Part shown: positions 1 through 5,668 of the stretch, in pieces
Numbering within the stretch: position 1 is the stretch's first letter
Layout of the letters: the number at the start of each line of letters is the position of its first letter
Source: Nitrosomonadales bacterium
GTDB taxonomy: Bacteria; Pseudomonadota; Gammaproteobacteria; Burkholderiales; SG8-41
Length of the DNA: 6,208 nucleotides
Assembly: GCA_009885185.1 (NCBI GenBank)
Contig: VFLF01000139.1
Span: 1-6,208 of the forward strand
Direction: 5' to 3'
The notes under the pieces: generated by a model
The model's database searches: none
What the model was told of the DNA's origin: nothing
The model's input: the letters and a program-made list of their open reading frames with translations, nothing else
Translations under genes and position numbers: made by a program

Positions 1-36
1 CAACTGCTGGGCAAGGTGATTATTCGTTTGCCGTAG
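1..36 (+). CDS. C-terminal fragment of an upstream gene (possibly zinc-type/quinone oxidoreductase)
   Basis: Reading from base 1, a plus-strand frame gives QLLGKVIIRLP and then TAG at 34-36. The ending 'GK-hydrophobic x3-R/T-hydrophobic' followed at once by a stop is typical of the C-terminus of medium-chain dehydrogenase/reductases of the NADPH:quinone reductase type, which often end in GKVVL or GKIVL. Only 11 residues are visible, so this is a pattern-based guess; any gene could end this way by chance. If real, its stop lies 5 bp from the stop of the convergent Bug gene at 42, which would be a tight tail-to-tail junction with no room for a separate terminator. Confidence 0.35.
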   Translation, partial: QLLGKVIIRLP

Positions 37-41
37 ATCGG

Positions 42-1067
42 TTACGTCGACTCCGCCTTCGCCCCCGACAGCTTGATGACTTTTGCCCACTTGGCGATTT
101 CGGATTTGAGGTACGCCGTAAATTGTTCCGGCGTATTCGGCATGGGATCGGCGCCCGCGTTCATCAATTGCTCGCGAAAATCCGCCGTGGCGAGCACCGA
201 GGTGATTTCTTTATTCAGCCGCAGAATCACGCCGCGCGGCACGCCGGCGGGCGCGATGATGCCGTACCACGAGCCTGCTTCGTAACCCGGCACGCCGGAT
301 TCAGCCACCGTCGGCAACTGCGGCACCAGGTTCGAGCGCGCCGCCGTGGTCACCGCCAGCCCGCGCAACCGGCCCGTTTTGATGTGCGGTATCGCCGAGG
401 GCGCGGTGCTGAACACCACATGCAGCCGCCCCGCAATCAAATCCAGTAGACCGGGGCCGAGGCCTTTATAAGGCACATGCGTGAGCTGGATGTCCGCCAT
501 CGCCGCGAACAATGCGCCGCCCAGATGCGTGGAGTTACCCGTGCCCGCCGAGGGATACATGATGCTGCCCGGCTTGGCCTTGGCCGCCGCAATCAAATCG
601 CCCACGCTCTTGATCGGCAGCGCGGGGTTCACCGCCAGCACCAGAGGACTCACGCCCACCATCGACACCGGCGAAAAATCCTTGATCGAATCGTACGGCA
701 GCTTGGCGTAGAGCGTGGCGTTGGTCGCCTGCGAACTGCTGGTGGTAAGCAGCGTGTAACCATCGGGTGTGGCACGCGCGAGTATCTCCATTGCCACGAT
801 GGTATTCGCGCCGGGACGGTTATCCACCACGATCGATTGGCCCAGCCCTTTTGATATCGCCGCGCCCAGCGAGCGCGAGATGATGTCATTGCCGCCGCCG
901 GGGGCGAACGGCGAGATCAGGCGGATGGGGCGGGTGGGGAATATTTCGGCTGCTGCCGTGGCCGGCGTTTGTGCGATGCACGTGAGCCCCAGCGCGTAGC
1001 AGGCAAGCAGGTTTGACGTGGCGGGCATGTTTGGTATTCGCGATCGGTCGTGTGTCGAGGCGGTCAT
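42..1067 (-). CDS. Bug/TctC-family tripartite tricarboxylate transporter substrate-binding protein (Bug 1)
   Basis: This is a 341-residue periplasmic solute-binding protein. Such proteins capture carboxylates or related small ligands in the periplasm and, when a partner exists, deliver them to a TctA/TctB permease. After a signal peptide (hydrophobic core about residues 19-38, likely cleavage after ATAAA at 40) come the family marks in order: PIRLISPFAPGGGND (47-61) with the canonical ligand-loop Asp61, VVDNRPGAN (80-88), PDGYTL (101-106), YPSAGTGN (171-178), VPYKG (198-202), GRLRGLAV (232-239) and SWYGIIAPAGVP (266-277). The first ATG is preferred because it supplies a basic n-region (R8, R10); ATG at codon 14 (1028 on the plus strand) is the alternative, and neither has a strong Shine-Dalgarno. 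An in-frame TAA lies a few codons upstream. No permease is adjacent, so it may be an orphan receptor. It is clearly more distant from Bug 2 and Bug 3 than they are from each other. Family assignment is firm; the ligand is unknown. Confidence 0.95.
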   Translation of the reverse strand: MTASTHDRSRIPNMPATSNLLACYALGLTCIAQTPATAAAEIFPTRPIRLISPFAPGGGNDIISRSLGAAISKGLGQSIVVDNRPGANTIVAMEILARATPDGYTLLTTSSSQATNATLYAKLPYDSIKDFSPVSMVGVSPLVLAVNPALPIKSVGDLIAAAKAKPGSIMYPSAGTGNSTHLGGALFAAMADIQLTHVPYKGLGPGLLDLIAGRLHVVFSTAPSAIPHIKTGRLRGLAVTTAARSNLVPQLPTVAESGVPGYEAGSWYGIIAPAGVPRGVILRLNKEITSVLATADFREQLMNAGADPMPNTPEQFTAYLKSEIAKWAKVIKLSGAKAEST

Positions 1068-1130
1068 GTTACGACATTCTTAACGGGCGCCGAATATCTT
1101 TGGGCGCTTGGCGGCAGGGTGTCGCCGTCG

Positions 1131-1159
1131 TTGACAACGCGCGGTGCGCATCGCACCAT
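1131..1159 (+). promoter_or_regulatory. Candidate sigma-70 promoter for the lipoprotein gene
   Basis: A perfect -35 hexamer TTGACA (1131-1136) is followed after 17 bp by a poor -10, CACCAT (1154-1159, 3 of 6). It lies in the 123-bp divergent spacer 1068-1190 between Bug 1 and the lipoprotein gene and would give a short leader of about 25 nt before the ATG at 1191. The weak -10 keeps confidence low. I see no convincing promoter for Bug 1 in this spacer and no other structure in it. Confidence 0.3.
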
Positions 1160-1190
1160 CAGTTCTTTCCAGCCTGTCGCGGAGCGTGCC

Positions 1191-1952
1191 ATGAACCGAA
1201 ATCAGAAACTTGTCGTGATGTTGTCGGCCGCATTGATATTTGCCGCGCCATTAAGCGGCTGCGGCAAGAGCAAGGAGCAGGAAGCCGCGGAGGCTGCCGC
1301 CGCGAAAATGGCGGAAGCCGCGAAGAAGATGGAGGAGGTCGCCAAGGCCGCCAAGTCGGGCGTGCCGCAGTCGCCACAGGCGGCCATCAAGCAGGGCGCG
1401 GATGCAATGGCGGCGGCGTCGGGCATGATCGGCGCGATGATGGGGGGCGACGGCAAGGGCGCGGTGGAGCCAGTGGATTTTCGCGAGTTGAAAACGTTGC
1501 TGCCGGACTCGATCAATGGCCTGAAGCGCGGCGAAGAATCCGGCGAGCGCTCGGCCACGGCGGGCATCAAAGTCTCGCACGCGCAGGCGCGCTACGGTTC
1601 CGGCGGTAGCAATGAGGGGGCCGGTCGGCGGCTGCGTGTGAAAATTACCGACACGGGTTCGATGAGTGGTCTTGCCGGCATGGCCGCCGCGGCGTGGACG
1701 ATGGTGGATATCGACCGCGAGACGCCGAACGGCTACGAAAAAACCTCTACCGTGAGCGGCCACAGAATGCACGAAAAGTGGAATGACAAGGACAAACGCG
1801 GCGAAGTCGATATGATCGTCGGCGGCCGTTTCATCGTCGAGATCCGCGGCACCGGCATCGAGATGAAAGATCTCAAGCAGGCGATCAACGCGATTGATCT
1901 GAAAAAACTCGACGCGCTGAAGAACGCGCCGCCCGTGGCTGCGGCGAAATAG
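1191..1952 (+). CDS. Uncharacterised lipoprotein with alanine-rich helix and conserved-looking C-terminal domain
   Basis: The protein has 253 residues. ATG 1191 is chosen because GGAG (1181-1184) sits 6 nt upstream and the product then begins with a clean lipoprotein signal: R3 and K6, a hydrophobic stretch 7-20, and lipobox LSGC with Cys24 as the lipidated residue. An in-frame ATG at 1050 would add 47 residues, overlap the start of Bug 1 and bury the signal, so it is rejected. Residue +2 after Cys is Gly, which under the enterobacterial Lol rule predicts the outer membrane. Residues about 26-58 are rich in Ala, Lys and Glu and probably form a helix or coiled coil. A low-complexity Ala/Gly/Met stretch (about 70-92) follows, then a soluble alpha/beta-looking region (about 95-245) with VDFRELKTLLP (95-105), RVKITDTGSMSG (149-160), GYEKTSTVSGH (181-191), MIVGGRFIVEIRG (208-220) and a C-terminal helix. 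I do not recognise a named family or assign a function. It is flanked by minus-strand genes on both sides and so is probably transcribed alone. Confidence 0.85.
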   Translation: MNRNQKLVVMLSAALIFAAPLSGCGKSKEQEAAEAAAAKMAEAAKKMEEVAKAAKSGVPQSPQAAIKQGADAMAAASGMIGAMMGGDGKGAVEPVDFRELKTLLPDSINGLKRGEESGERSATAGIKVSHAQARYGSGGSNEGAGRRLRVKITDTGSMSGLAGMAAAAWTMVDIDRETPNGYEKTSTVSGHRMHEKWNDKDKRGEVDMIVGGRFIVEIRGTGIEMKDLKQAINAIDLKKLDALKNAPPVAAAK

Positions 1953-1969
1953 ACTGAAAATAGACTGAA
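1948..1969 (+). repeat. 11-bp perfect tandem duplication at the lipoprotein stop codon
   Basis: AATAGACTGAA occurs twice back to back (1948-1958 and 1959-1969). The first copy contains the TAG stop of the lipoprotein gene (1950-1952). This looks like a simple replication-slippage duplication in the 57-bp convergent spacer. No function is implied. Confidence 0.6.
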
Positions 1970-1982
1970 CCAGGCTGAAGCA

Positions 1983-2007
1983 GGCGGCCAGCGGACGACG
2001 TGGCGCC
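1983..2007. terminator. Possible stem-loop between convergent genes
   Basis: GGCGGCCA (1983-1990) can pair with TGGCGCC (2001-2007), giving a 7-bp stem with one bulged G and a 10-nt loop, in the short spacer between the lipoprotein and Bug 2 stops. Neither strand has a U-tract after the stem, so it is not a textbook intrinsic terminator. It may stabilise mRNA 3' ends or serve as a weak bidirectional end, or it may be chance in GC-rich DNA. Confidence 0.25.
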
Positions 2008-2009
2008 AG

Positions 2010-2978
2010 TCACTCAATGCGGATATTCGCCTCGCGTATCACCTTCGCCCAGCGCTCGGTATCGGTCTTGAGAAAGTTGTAAAACTCCGCCGGGGTGCTG
2101 GTGACGGCATCGATGCCGACGCGGGTGAGTTGCTTCACGGTATCCGGCGCGTGCATGACTTTGCGCAGGTCGCTGTTGAGGCGCTCGATGATGTCGGCGC
2201 GCACGCCCGCGGGCGCGAGCACGCCGTACCAGGAATCCAGCAGCAAATCCGGGTAACCAGCCTCTTCGGAAGTGGGAACGTTGGGCAGCGCTGGTTGCCG
2301 CGAGCTCGCCAGCACCGCGAGTCCGCGCAGTCGGCCGCTGTTGATGAAGGGTATCGTCGCCGGCACGGTGACGGTGACGACTTCAATTTCACCGCTGAGG
2401 ATGTGCGTGAGCGCGATGCTTGCACCCTTGTACGGCACATGCACCATATCGATTTTCGCCAGCGACTTGAACATCTCGCTTGCCAGGTGATTGCCCGAAC
2501 CCACGCCGCCGGAACCGTAACTCAGTTTTCCCGGTTGCTTGCGCGCGATCTGCACCAGTTCATTCAGCGTTTTTGCCGGCACCGACGGGTGGATCACCAT
2601 CACATTGGGTACGTTGGCGGTTTGCGAGACGGCTTGAAAGTCGCGCAGCGCGTTGAAGCCGAGTTTTTTGTAAAGGCTGGGACTGATGGCCACGGTTGAA
2701 CTGGCCTGCACCAGCGTGTAGCCGTCCGGCGGCGCTTTGGCCGCGAGTTCGAATCCGATGTTGCCGCCCGCGCCCGGACGAAAATCCACCACCACAGATT
2801 GACCTAGCGCGGCCCCGAGTTTTTCGGAAATCAGCAGCGCGAGGATTTGCGAAGCGCCGGTAGGAAATGGCGAAATAAAGCGGATGGTTTTTTCGGGGTA
2901 CTTTTGGGCGTGCAGCGGCGTGGTGATTGCCAGCATGGACGCGGCGAAGATGAACTTCAGGAGGGGAGGTTGGGTCAT
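2010..2978 (-). CDS. Bug/TctC-family substrate-binding protein (Bug 2, variant ligand loop)
   Basis: This is a 322-residue periplasmic solute-binding protein of the tripartite tricarboxylate transporter family. The start is supported by GGAG (plus coordinates 2985-2988) 6 nt before the ATG. The signal peptide has K8, a hydrophobic core at about 9-20 and probable cleavage after PLHA (24), leaving QKYPEKTIRF. Family marks are DFRPGAGG (65-72), PPDGYTL (83-89), YGSGGVGS (154-161), VPYKG (181-185), GRLRGLAV (215-222) and SWYGVLAPAGV (249-259). The ligand loop is unusual: PFPTGASQIL (37-46) replaces the common PF-x-PGG-x-x-D pattern, is one residue shorter than in Bug 1, and lacks the Asp that in characterised Bug proteins sits at the ligand. 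The mature part aligns without gaps to Bug 3, with about 208 of 298 residues identical by hand count. It lies 117 bp downstream of Bug 3 and may be co-transcribed with it. No permease is nearby and the ligand is unknown. Confidence 0.95.
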   Translation of the reverse strand: MTQPPLLKFIFAASMLAITTPLHAQKYPEKTIRFISPFPTGASQILALLISEKLGAALGQSVVVDFRPGAGGNIGFELAAKAPPDGYTLVQASSTVAISPSLYKKLGFNALRDFQAVSQTANVPNVMVIHPSVPAKTLNELVQIARKQPGKLSYGSGGVGSGNHLASEMFKSLAKIDMVHVPYKGASIALTHILSGEIEVVTVTVPATIPFINSGRLRGLAVLASSRQPALPNVPTSEEAGYPDLLLDSWYGVLAPAGVRADIIERLNSDLRKVMHAPDTVKQLTRVGIDAVTSTPAEFYNFLKTDTERWAKVIREANIRIE

Positions 2979-3019
2979 TGGGTTCTCCGGTTGATTTGGT
3001 CTAGTTGGCTTACTTGTAG

Positions 3020-3089
3020 CCCCTCACCCCAGCCCGGCCCCTCGCTTGCTCGCGCAGGCTCTCCCCGTAAACGGGGCGAGGGAGTTTTT
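3020..3089 (+). repeat. Degenerate dispersed intergenic repeat with hairpin and T-run
   Basis: This spacer between the two paralogous Bug genes carries CCCCTCACCCCAGCCCGG (from 3020), then a hairpin: CTC-T-CCCCG (3059-3067), loop TAAA (3068-3071), CGGGG-C-GAG (3072-3080), then GGAG and TTTTT (3085-3089). An alternative stem pairs CCCTCGC (3039-3045) with GCGAGGG (3076-3082). The 'CCCTCACCCC...CGGGGCGAGGGAG' pattern resembles the dispersed extragenic palindromes common between genes of many proteobacteria. The T-run lies 3' of the hairpin on the plus strand, so it could end antisense transcription but would not terminate the minus-strand Bug 3 message. On the Bug transcript it would act only as a structured spacer. 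Confidence 0.5.
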
Positions 3090-3095
3090 CTTTGG

Positions 3096-4055
3096 TTACT
3101 CCACTTTAATCTTTGCTTCCCTAACCACTCGCACCCACTTCTCGGTCTCCACCCGCACAAACTTGTTGAATTCGGCGGATGAACTGGTGATGACATCGAG
3201 CCCCACCTTGGCGAGTTGCGCGCGGGTTTCGGGCGCCTGCATGACTTTGACGATGTCGCTGTTAAGGCGCTCAAGAATGTCGGCGCGCACGCCGGTCGGT
3301 GCGAAGACGCCGTACCAGGTGTCCATCAATAGCTCCGGGTAGCCCGCCTCTTTGGTGGTCATCACGCCGGGAAGGGTGGGCACGCGATTGGGTGCGAGCA
3401 CCGCCAGCCCGCGCAGCCGGCCGCTGCTGATAAACGGAATGGTCGCGGGTACGCTCACCGTTACCATATCGATTCCACCGCCGAGGATGTGCGTGAGCGC
3501 GATGCTCGCGCCCTTGTAAGGCACATGCACGATATCCACCTTGGCAAGGTGCTTGAACAACTCGCTGGCCAACTGATTGGCCGAGCCGATGCCGCCGGAG
3601 CCGTAGCTCAGTTTGCCGGGTGATTTGCGCGCGATGGCGACGAGTTCGCTGACGGTTTTGGCGGGTACTGATGGATGCGTGACCAGCACATTGGGCACGG
3701 TGGCCACATGCGTGATGGGTGCAAAATCGCGCAGCGCATCGAACGGCAATTTTTTGTAGAGCGCCGGACTGATGGTGATCGAGGGGCTGGCGAGCAGCAG
3801 CGTGTAACCATCCGGCGGCGCCTTGGCGGCGATCTCGGTGCCGATGATGCCGCCCGCGCCCGCGCGAAAATCCGCATACACCGGCTGGCCCAGCGCGGCT
3901 GGGAGTTTTTCCGCGAGAAGCAGGCCGAGAATTTGCGACGCGCCGGTGGGAAACGGCACTACGAGGCGGATGTTTTTTTCGGGATATTTTTGCGCGGTGG
4001 CGGGCAGCGCGGCCATCAGCAGGAGCGTTGCGGTGATGCGAAGAAAGGGCTTCAT
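3096..4055 (-). CDS. Bug/TctC-family substrate-binding protein (Bug 3, variant ligand loop)
   Basis: This is a 319-residue periplasmic solute-binding protein and the tandem paralogue of Bug 2. The signal peptide MKPFLRITATLLLMAALPATA is followed by a probable cleavage site before QKYPEKNIRL (22 onward). Family marks are DFRAGAGG (62-69), PPDGYTL (80-86), YGSGGIGS (151-158), VPYKGASIALTHIL (178-191), GRLRGLAV (212-219) and a TWYGVFAPTGV segment near 247-257. It shares the altered ligand loop PFPTGASQIL (34-43) with Bug 2, lacking the PGG and Asp of the canonical motif. No clear Shine-Dalgarno precedes the ATG; the upstream bases read ACCGATCAACAC on the coding strand. It is the first gene leftward from the divergent control region opposite the dehydratase genes, which suggests shared regulation with them. 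The DNA is closest to Bug 2 around VPYKGASIALTHIL, where 24 bases are identical (2397-2420 and 3483-3506). Confidence 0.95.
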   Translation of the reverse strand: MKPFLRITATLLLMAALPATAQKYPEKNIRLVVPFPTGASQILGLLLAEKLPAALGQPVYADFRAGAGGIIGTEIAAKAPPDGYTLLLASPSITISPALYKKLPFDALRDFAPITHVATVPNVLVTHPSVPAKTVSELVAIARKSPGKLSYGSGGIGSANQLASELFKHLAKVDIVHVPYKGASIALTHILGGGIDMVTVSVPATIPFISSGRLRGLAVLAPNRVPTLPGVMTTKEAGYPELLMDTWYGVFAPTGVRADILERLNSDIVKVMQAPETRAQLAKVGLDVITSSSAEFNKFVRVETEKWVRVVREAKIKVE

Positions 4056-4087
4056 GTGTTGATCGGTTGTGGCGGGATTGTGGAAAA

Positions 4088-4116
4088 CTTATACCGTTTG
4101 CACCGTGGCCGCGCAA
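4088..4116 (-). promoter_or_regulatory. Candidate sigma-70 promoter for Bug 3 (and possibly Bug 2)
   Basis: On the minus strand TATAAG (complement of 4088-4093, 5 of 6 to TATAAT) lies 17 bp downstream of TTGCGC (complement of 4111-4116, 3 of 6). Transcription would start near 4081, leaving a leader of about 25 nt before the ATG at 4055. The -35 half overlaps the left arm of the GC-rich inverted repeat at 4109-4139, so a protein bound there could control it. Confidence 0.4.
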
Positions 4117-4139
4117 TGCCGGTGGTGTCCGGCGCGCGG
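4109..4139. promoter_or_regulatory. GC-rich inverted repeat in the divergent control region (possible operator)
   Basis: CCGCGC (4109-4114), then a 3-nt bulge, GCCGG (4118-4122), loop TGGTGT, CCGGC (4129-4133) and GCGCGG (4134-4139). The two arms give 11 base pairs in total. It sits between the candidate promoters for Bug 3 (leftward) and the dehydratase genes (rightward), outside both predicted transcripts. A role as a DNA-level operator is therefore more likely than an RNA structure. No regulator gene is in the window to pair with it, and chance pairing in GC-rich sequence is possible. Confidence 0.35.
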
Positions 4140-4163
4140 TGATTCAGCGTAAACTCGCCGATG

Positions 4164-4191
4164 TTGACGTTGCGATGCCACAATAAATAAT
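4164..4191 (+). promoter_or_regulatory. Candidate sigma-70 promoter for the dehydratase genes
   Basis: TTGACG (4164-4169, 5 of 6 to TTGACA), a 16-bp spacer, and AATAAT (4186-4191, 5 of 6 to TATAAT). It opens a strikingly AT-rich stretch (4181-4217) in otherwise GC-rich DNA. Transcription would start near 4198, about 70 nt before the large-subunit ATG and about 18 nt before the small leader ORF. This is the best promoter match in the window. Confidence 0.55.
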
Positions 4192-4215
4192 CGTTTAAAA
4201 ACATATATTTATATT

Positions 4216-4272
4216 ATGCCTGCCACTGAAGCCTTCAATCTCACAGCCAATCGCAGCGAGGCCTGCTCATGA
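4216..4272 (+). CDS. Possible 18-codon leader peptide overlapping the large-subunit start
   Basis: ATG 4216 opens a frame encoding MPATEAFNLTANRSEACS, ending at TGA 4270-4272. That stop overlaps the ATG of the dehydratase large subunit (4269-4271) in the classic ATGA arrangement used for translational coupling. It begins just downstream of the candidate promoter. Against it, there is no Shine-Dalgarno before ATG 4216, and the downstream gene has its own GAGG at 4258-4261. No run of regulatory codons (such as Leu) is present, so ordinary amino-acid attenuation is not indicated. It may be a real coupled leader or a chance frame. Confidence 0.25.
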   Translation: MPATEAFNLTANRSEACS

Positions 4273-5546
4273 GCGCACAGCACGCGCTGCACAAAATTAT
4301 CTCGAATTGCGCGCGTCCGCACGGCGGCACGGTGACGCCGGGTTCGTTTGTCGAAATCGAACCCGATGTGTTCTCGGTGATTCTGTCGCCCAATGGCTCA
4401 GACGCGAAAAAACTGATGGCGGATCTGGATGAACTCGGCGTGAAGGAACTGCCGCTGAAGGATCGCATTTTCGCCGTTTCCGATCACGCCTCGCCCGCGC
4501 CGACCATGCAACTGGCGGCGTCGCAAAAATTGTGGCGCGACTTTTACCGCTCGCACGGCGTGCGCGTGTTCGACGGTGGCGCCGGCGTATCGCACTTGGT
4601 GCTGTGCGAGGAAGGCATCGCGCTGCCCGGCACGCTCGGCATCGCCATTGATTCGCACGGCCCCACCATGGGCGCGGTGGGCATGTATGCCACGTCGCTG
4701 GGCGGCGGTCGGCTCACGCTGTATGCGATCGGGCGCTATTTTCTGGAAGTGCCGAAAGTCACGCTGGTGAAAGTGCGCGGCTCGGCCAAGCTCGGTCGCG
4801 GTGTCTACGGGCGCGATGCGGCGCTGTATGTGAACGGCAAGCTTGGCCAGCGCGGCGCGTACGGCAATGCGGTGGAATTCGCCGGATCGTTTATCGACGA
4901 GTTGTCGATGGACATGCGCTTTACGTTCGCCAACATGGGCGTGGAACTCGGCGCGGTGGCGTCCTACATACAGCCCGACCAAACCACGCTGGATTGGGTA
5001 AAGCCGCGCGCGAAAGCGCCGTTCAAGGTGTACGAAACCGATGCCGATTTTAGGTATGACCAGGTGCATGAAGTGGATATCTCCGGCCTTGAGCCGCAGA
5101 TCGCCGTGCCGCACAAGCCCGATGACGTGATGCCGGTGTCGGCGGTGGCCGGGCGTAAGGTTGATCAGGCGTATCTGGGTTCGTGCGCCAGCGGGCGACT
5201 GGAGGACATTGCCGCCGCGGCTGCGGTGCTGAAAGGGCGCAAGGTGCATCCCGATGTGCGCTTCATCGTGACGCCGGGTTCGCGCGAGATCCTGATCGCG
5301 GCGACCAAGGCGGGCTACATTCAGACGCTGCATGAGGCGAACTGCATTGTCACCAATGCCAACTGCGGCGCGTGCCCCGGCCTGCACGGCGGGCTGCTCT
5401 CGCCGGGTGACGTGGCGATCACCTCCATCACGCGCAACTTCGAGGGCCGCATGGGGCCGGGCGGCGAAATTTATCTGGCGTCGCCGGCCACCGTGGCGGC
5501 CTCGGCTATCGAGGGTTGCATTACGAGTCCCGTGGCGTATTTGTAA
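4269..5546 (+). CDS. Aconitase-superfamily hydro-lyase, large subunit (LeuC/HacA/dimethylmalate dehydratase type)
   Basis: The 425-residue length fits the short, two-subunit (archaeal-type) class rather than the roughly 465-residue bacterial LeuC. It should bind a [4Fe-4S] cluster and catalyse reversible dehydration/hydration of a 2- or 3-hydroxy di- or tricarboxylate in the cytoplasm, together with the small subunit at 5735. Cluster cysteines are C306 (LGSCASGRLED) and C366/C369 (NANCGACPG). By analogy with aconitase I place D72-H73 (SDH), H109 (GVSHLV), D128-S129-H130 (DSH), E203 (NAVEFAG), and R389 and R394 (TRNFEGR). FANMGVELGA (220-229) and GRMGPGGEIYLASPATVAASAI (393-414) are also family signatures. 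The usual DSHT is DSHG here. The start has GAGG (4258-4261) 7 nt upstream. Its divergence from the Bug genes suggests a catabolic role linked to uptake of the substrate. Leucine biosynthesis is less likely but not excluded; the substrate is unknown. Confidence 0.92.
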   Translation: MSAQHALHKIISNCARPHGGTVTPGSFVEIEPDVFSVILSPNGSDAKKLMADLDELGVKELPLKDRIFAVSDHASPAPTMQLAASQKLWRDFYRSHGVRVFDGGAGVSHLVLCEEGIALPGTLGIAIDSHGPTMGAVGMYATSLGGGRLTLYAIGRYFLEVPKVTLVKVRGSAKLGRGVYGRDAALYVNGKLGQRGAYGNAVEFAGSFIDELSMDMRFTFANMGVELGAVASYIQPDQTTLDWVKPRAKAPFKVYETDADFRYDQVHEVDISGLEPQIAVPHKPDDVMPVSAVAGRKVDQAYLGSCASGRLEDIAAAAAVLKGRKVHPDVRFIVTPGSREILIAATKAGYIQTLHEANCIVTNANCGACPGLHGGLLSPGDVAITSITRNFEGRMGPGGEIYLASPATVAASAIEGCITSPVAYL

Positions 5547-5595
5547 GGTCAAAATCATTTGACGCGGATTTACGCAGATTAAAACCCAACCTGTC

Positions 5596-5615
5596 ATACC
5601 CGCGCAGGCGGGTAT
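5596..5615. repeat. Inner palindrome, left copy
   Basis: ATACCCGC, loop GCAG, GCGGGTAT: a perfect 8-bp stem. It is preceded by TGTC, giving the common 'GTCATxCCCGC...' form of dispersed extragenic palindromes. It shares the 14-nt core with the inverted copy at 5649-5668, so the two could also pair with each other to extend the large hairpin. Confidence 0.75.
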
Positions 5616-5648
5616 CCATAAGGCGTCTCAAGTGGCACGGTGTTATGG

Positions 5649-5668
5649 GTTCCCGCCTGCGCGGGAAC
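5649..5668. repeat. Inner palindrome, right copy (inverted)
   Basis: GTTCCCGC, loop CTGC, GCGGGAAC: a perfect 8-bp stem, followed by GAC. It is the inverted counterpart of 5596-5615, differing only in the outer stem bases. Those differences are compensatory, so each palindrome keeps its own pairing. Confidence 0.75.

Noticed and set aside
1050..1190. Upstream in-frame ATG extending the lipoprotein by 47 residues
   Set aside because: It would overlap the start of Bug 1 and bury the lipoprotein signal peptide; ATG 1191 has a GGAG at correct spacing and gives a perfect lipobox.
4398..5597. A 399-residue open frame on the minus strand across the dehydratase large subunit
   Set aside because: It lies wholly opposite a gene with unmistakable family motifs. 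The translation is rich in Arg and His with no recognisable domain, as expected for an antisense shadow in GC-rich DNA.
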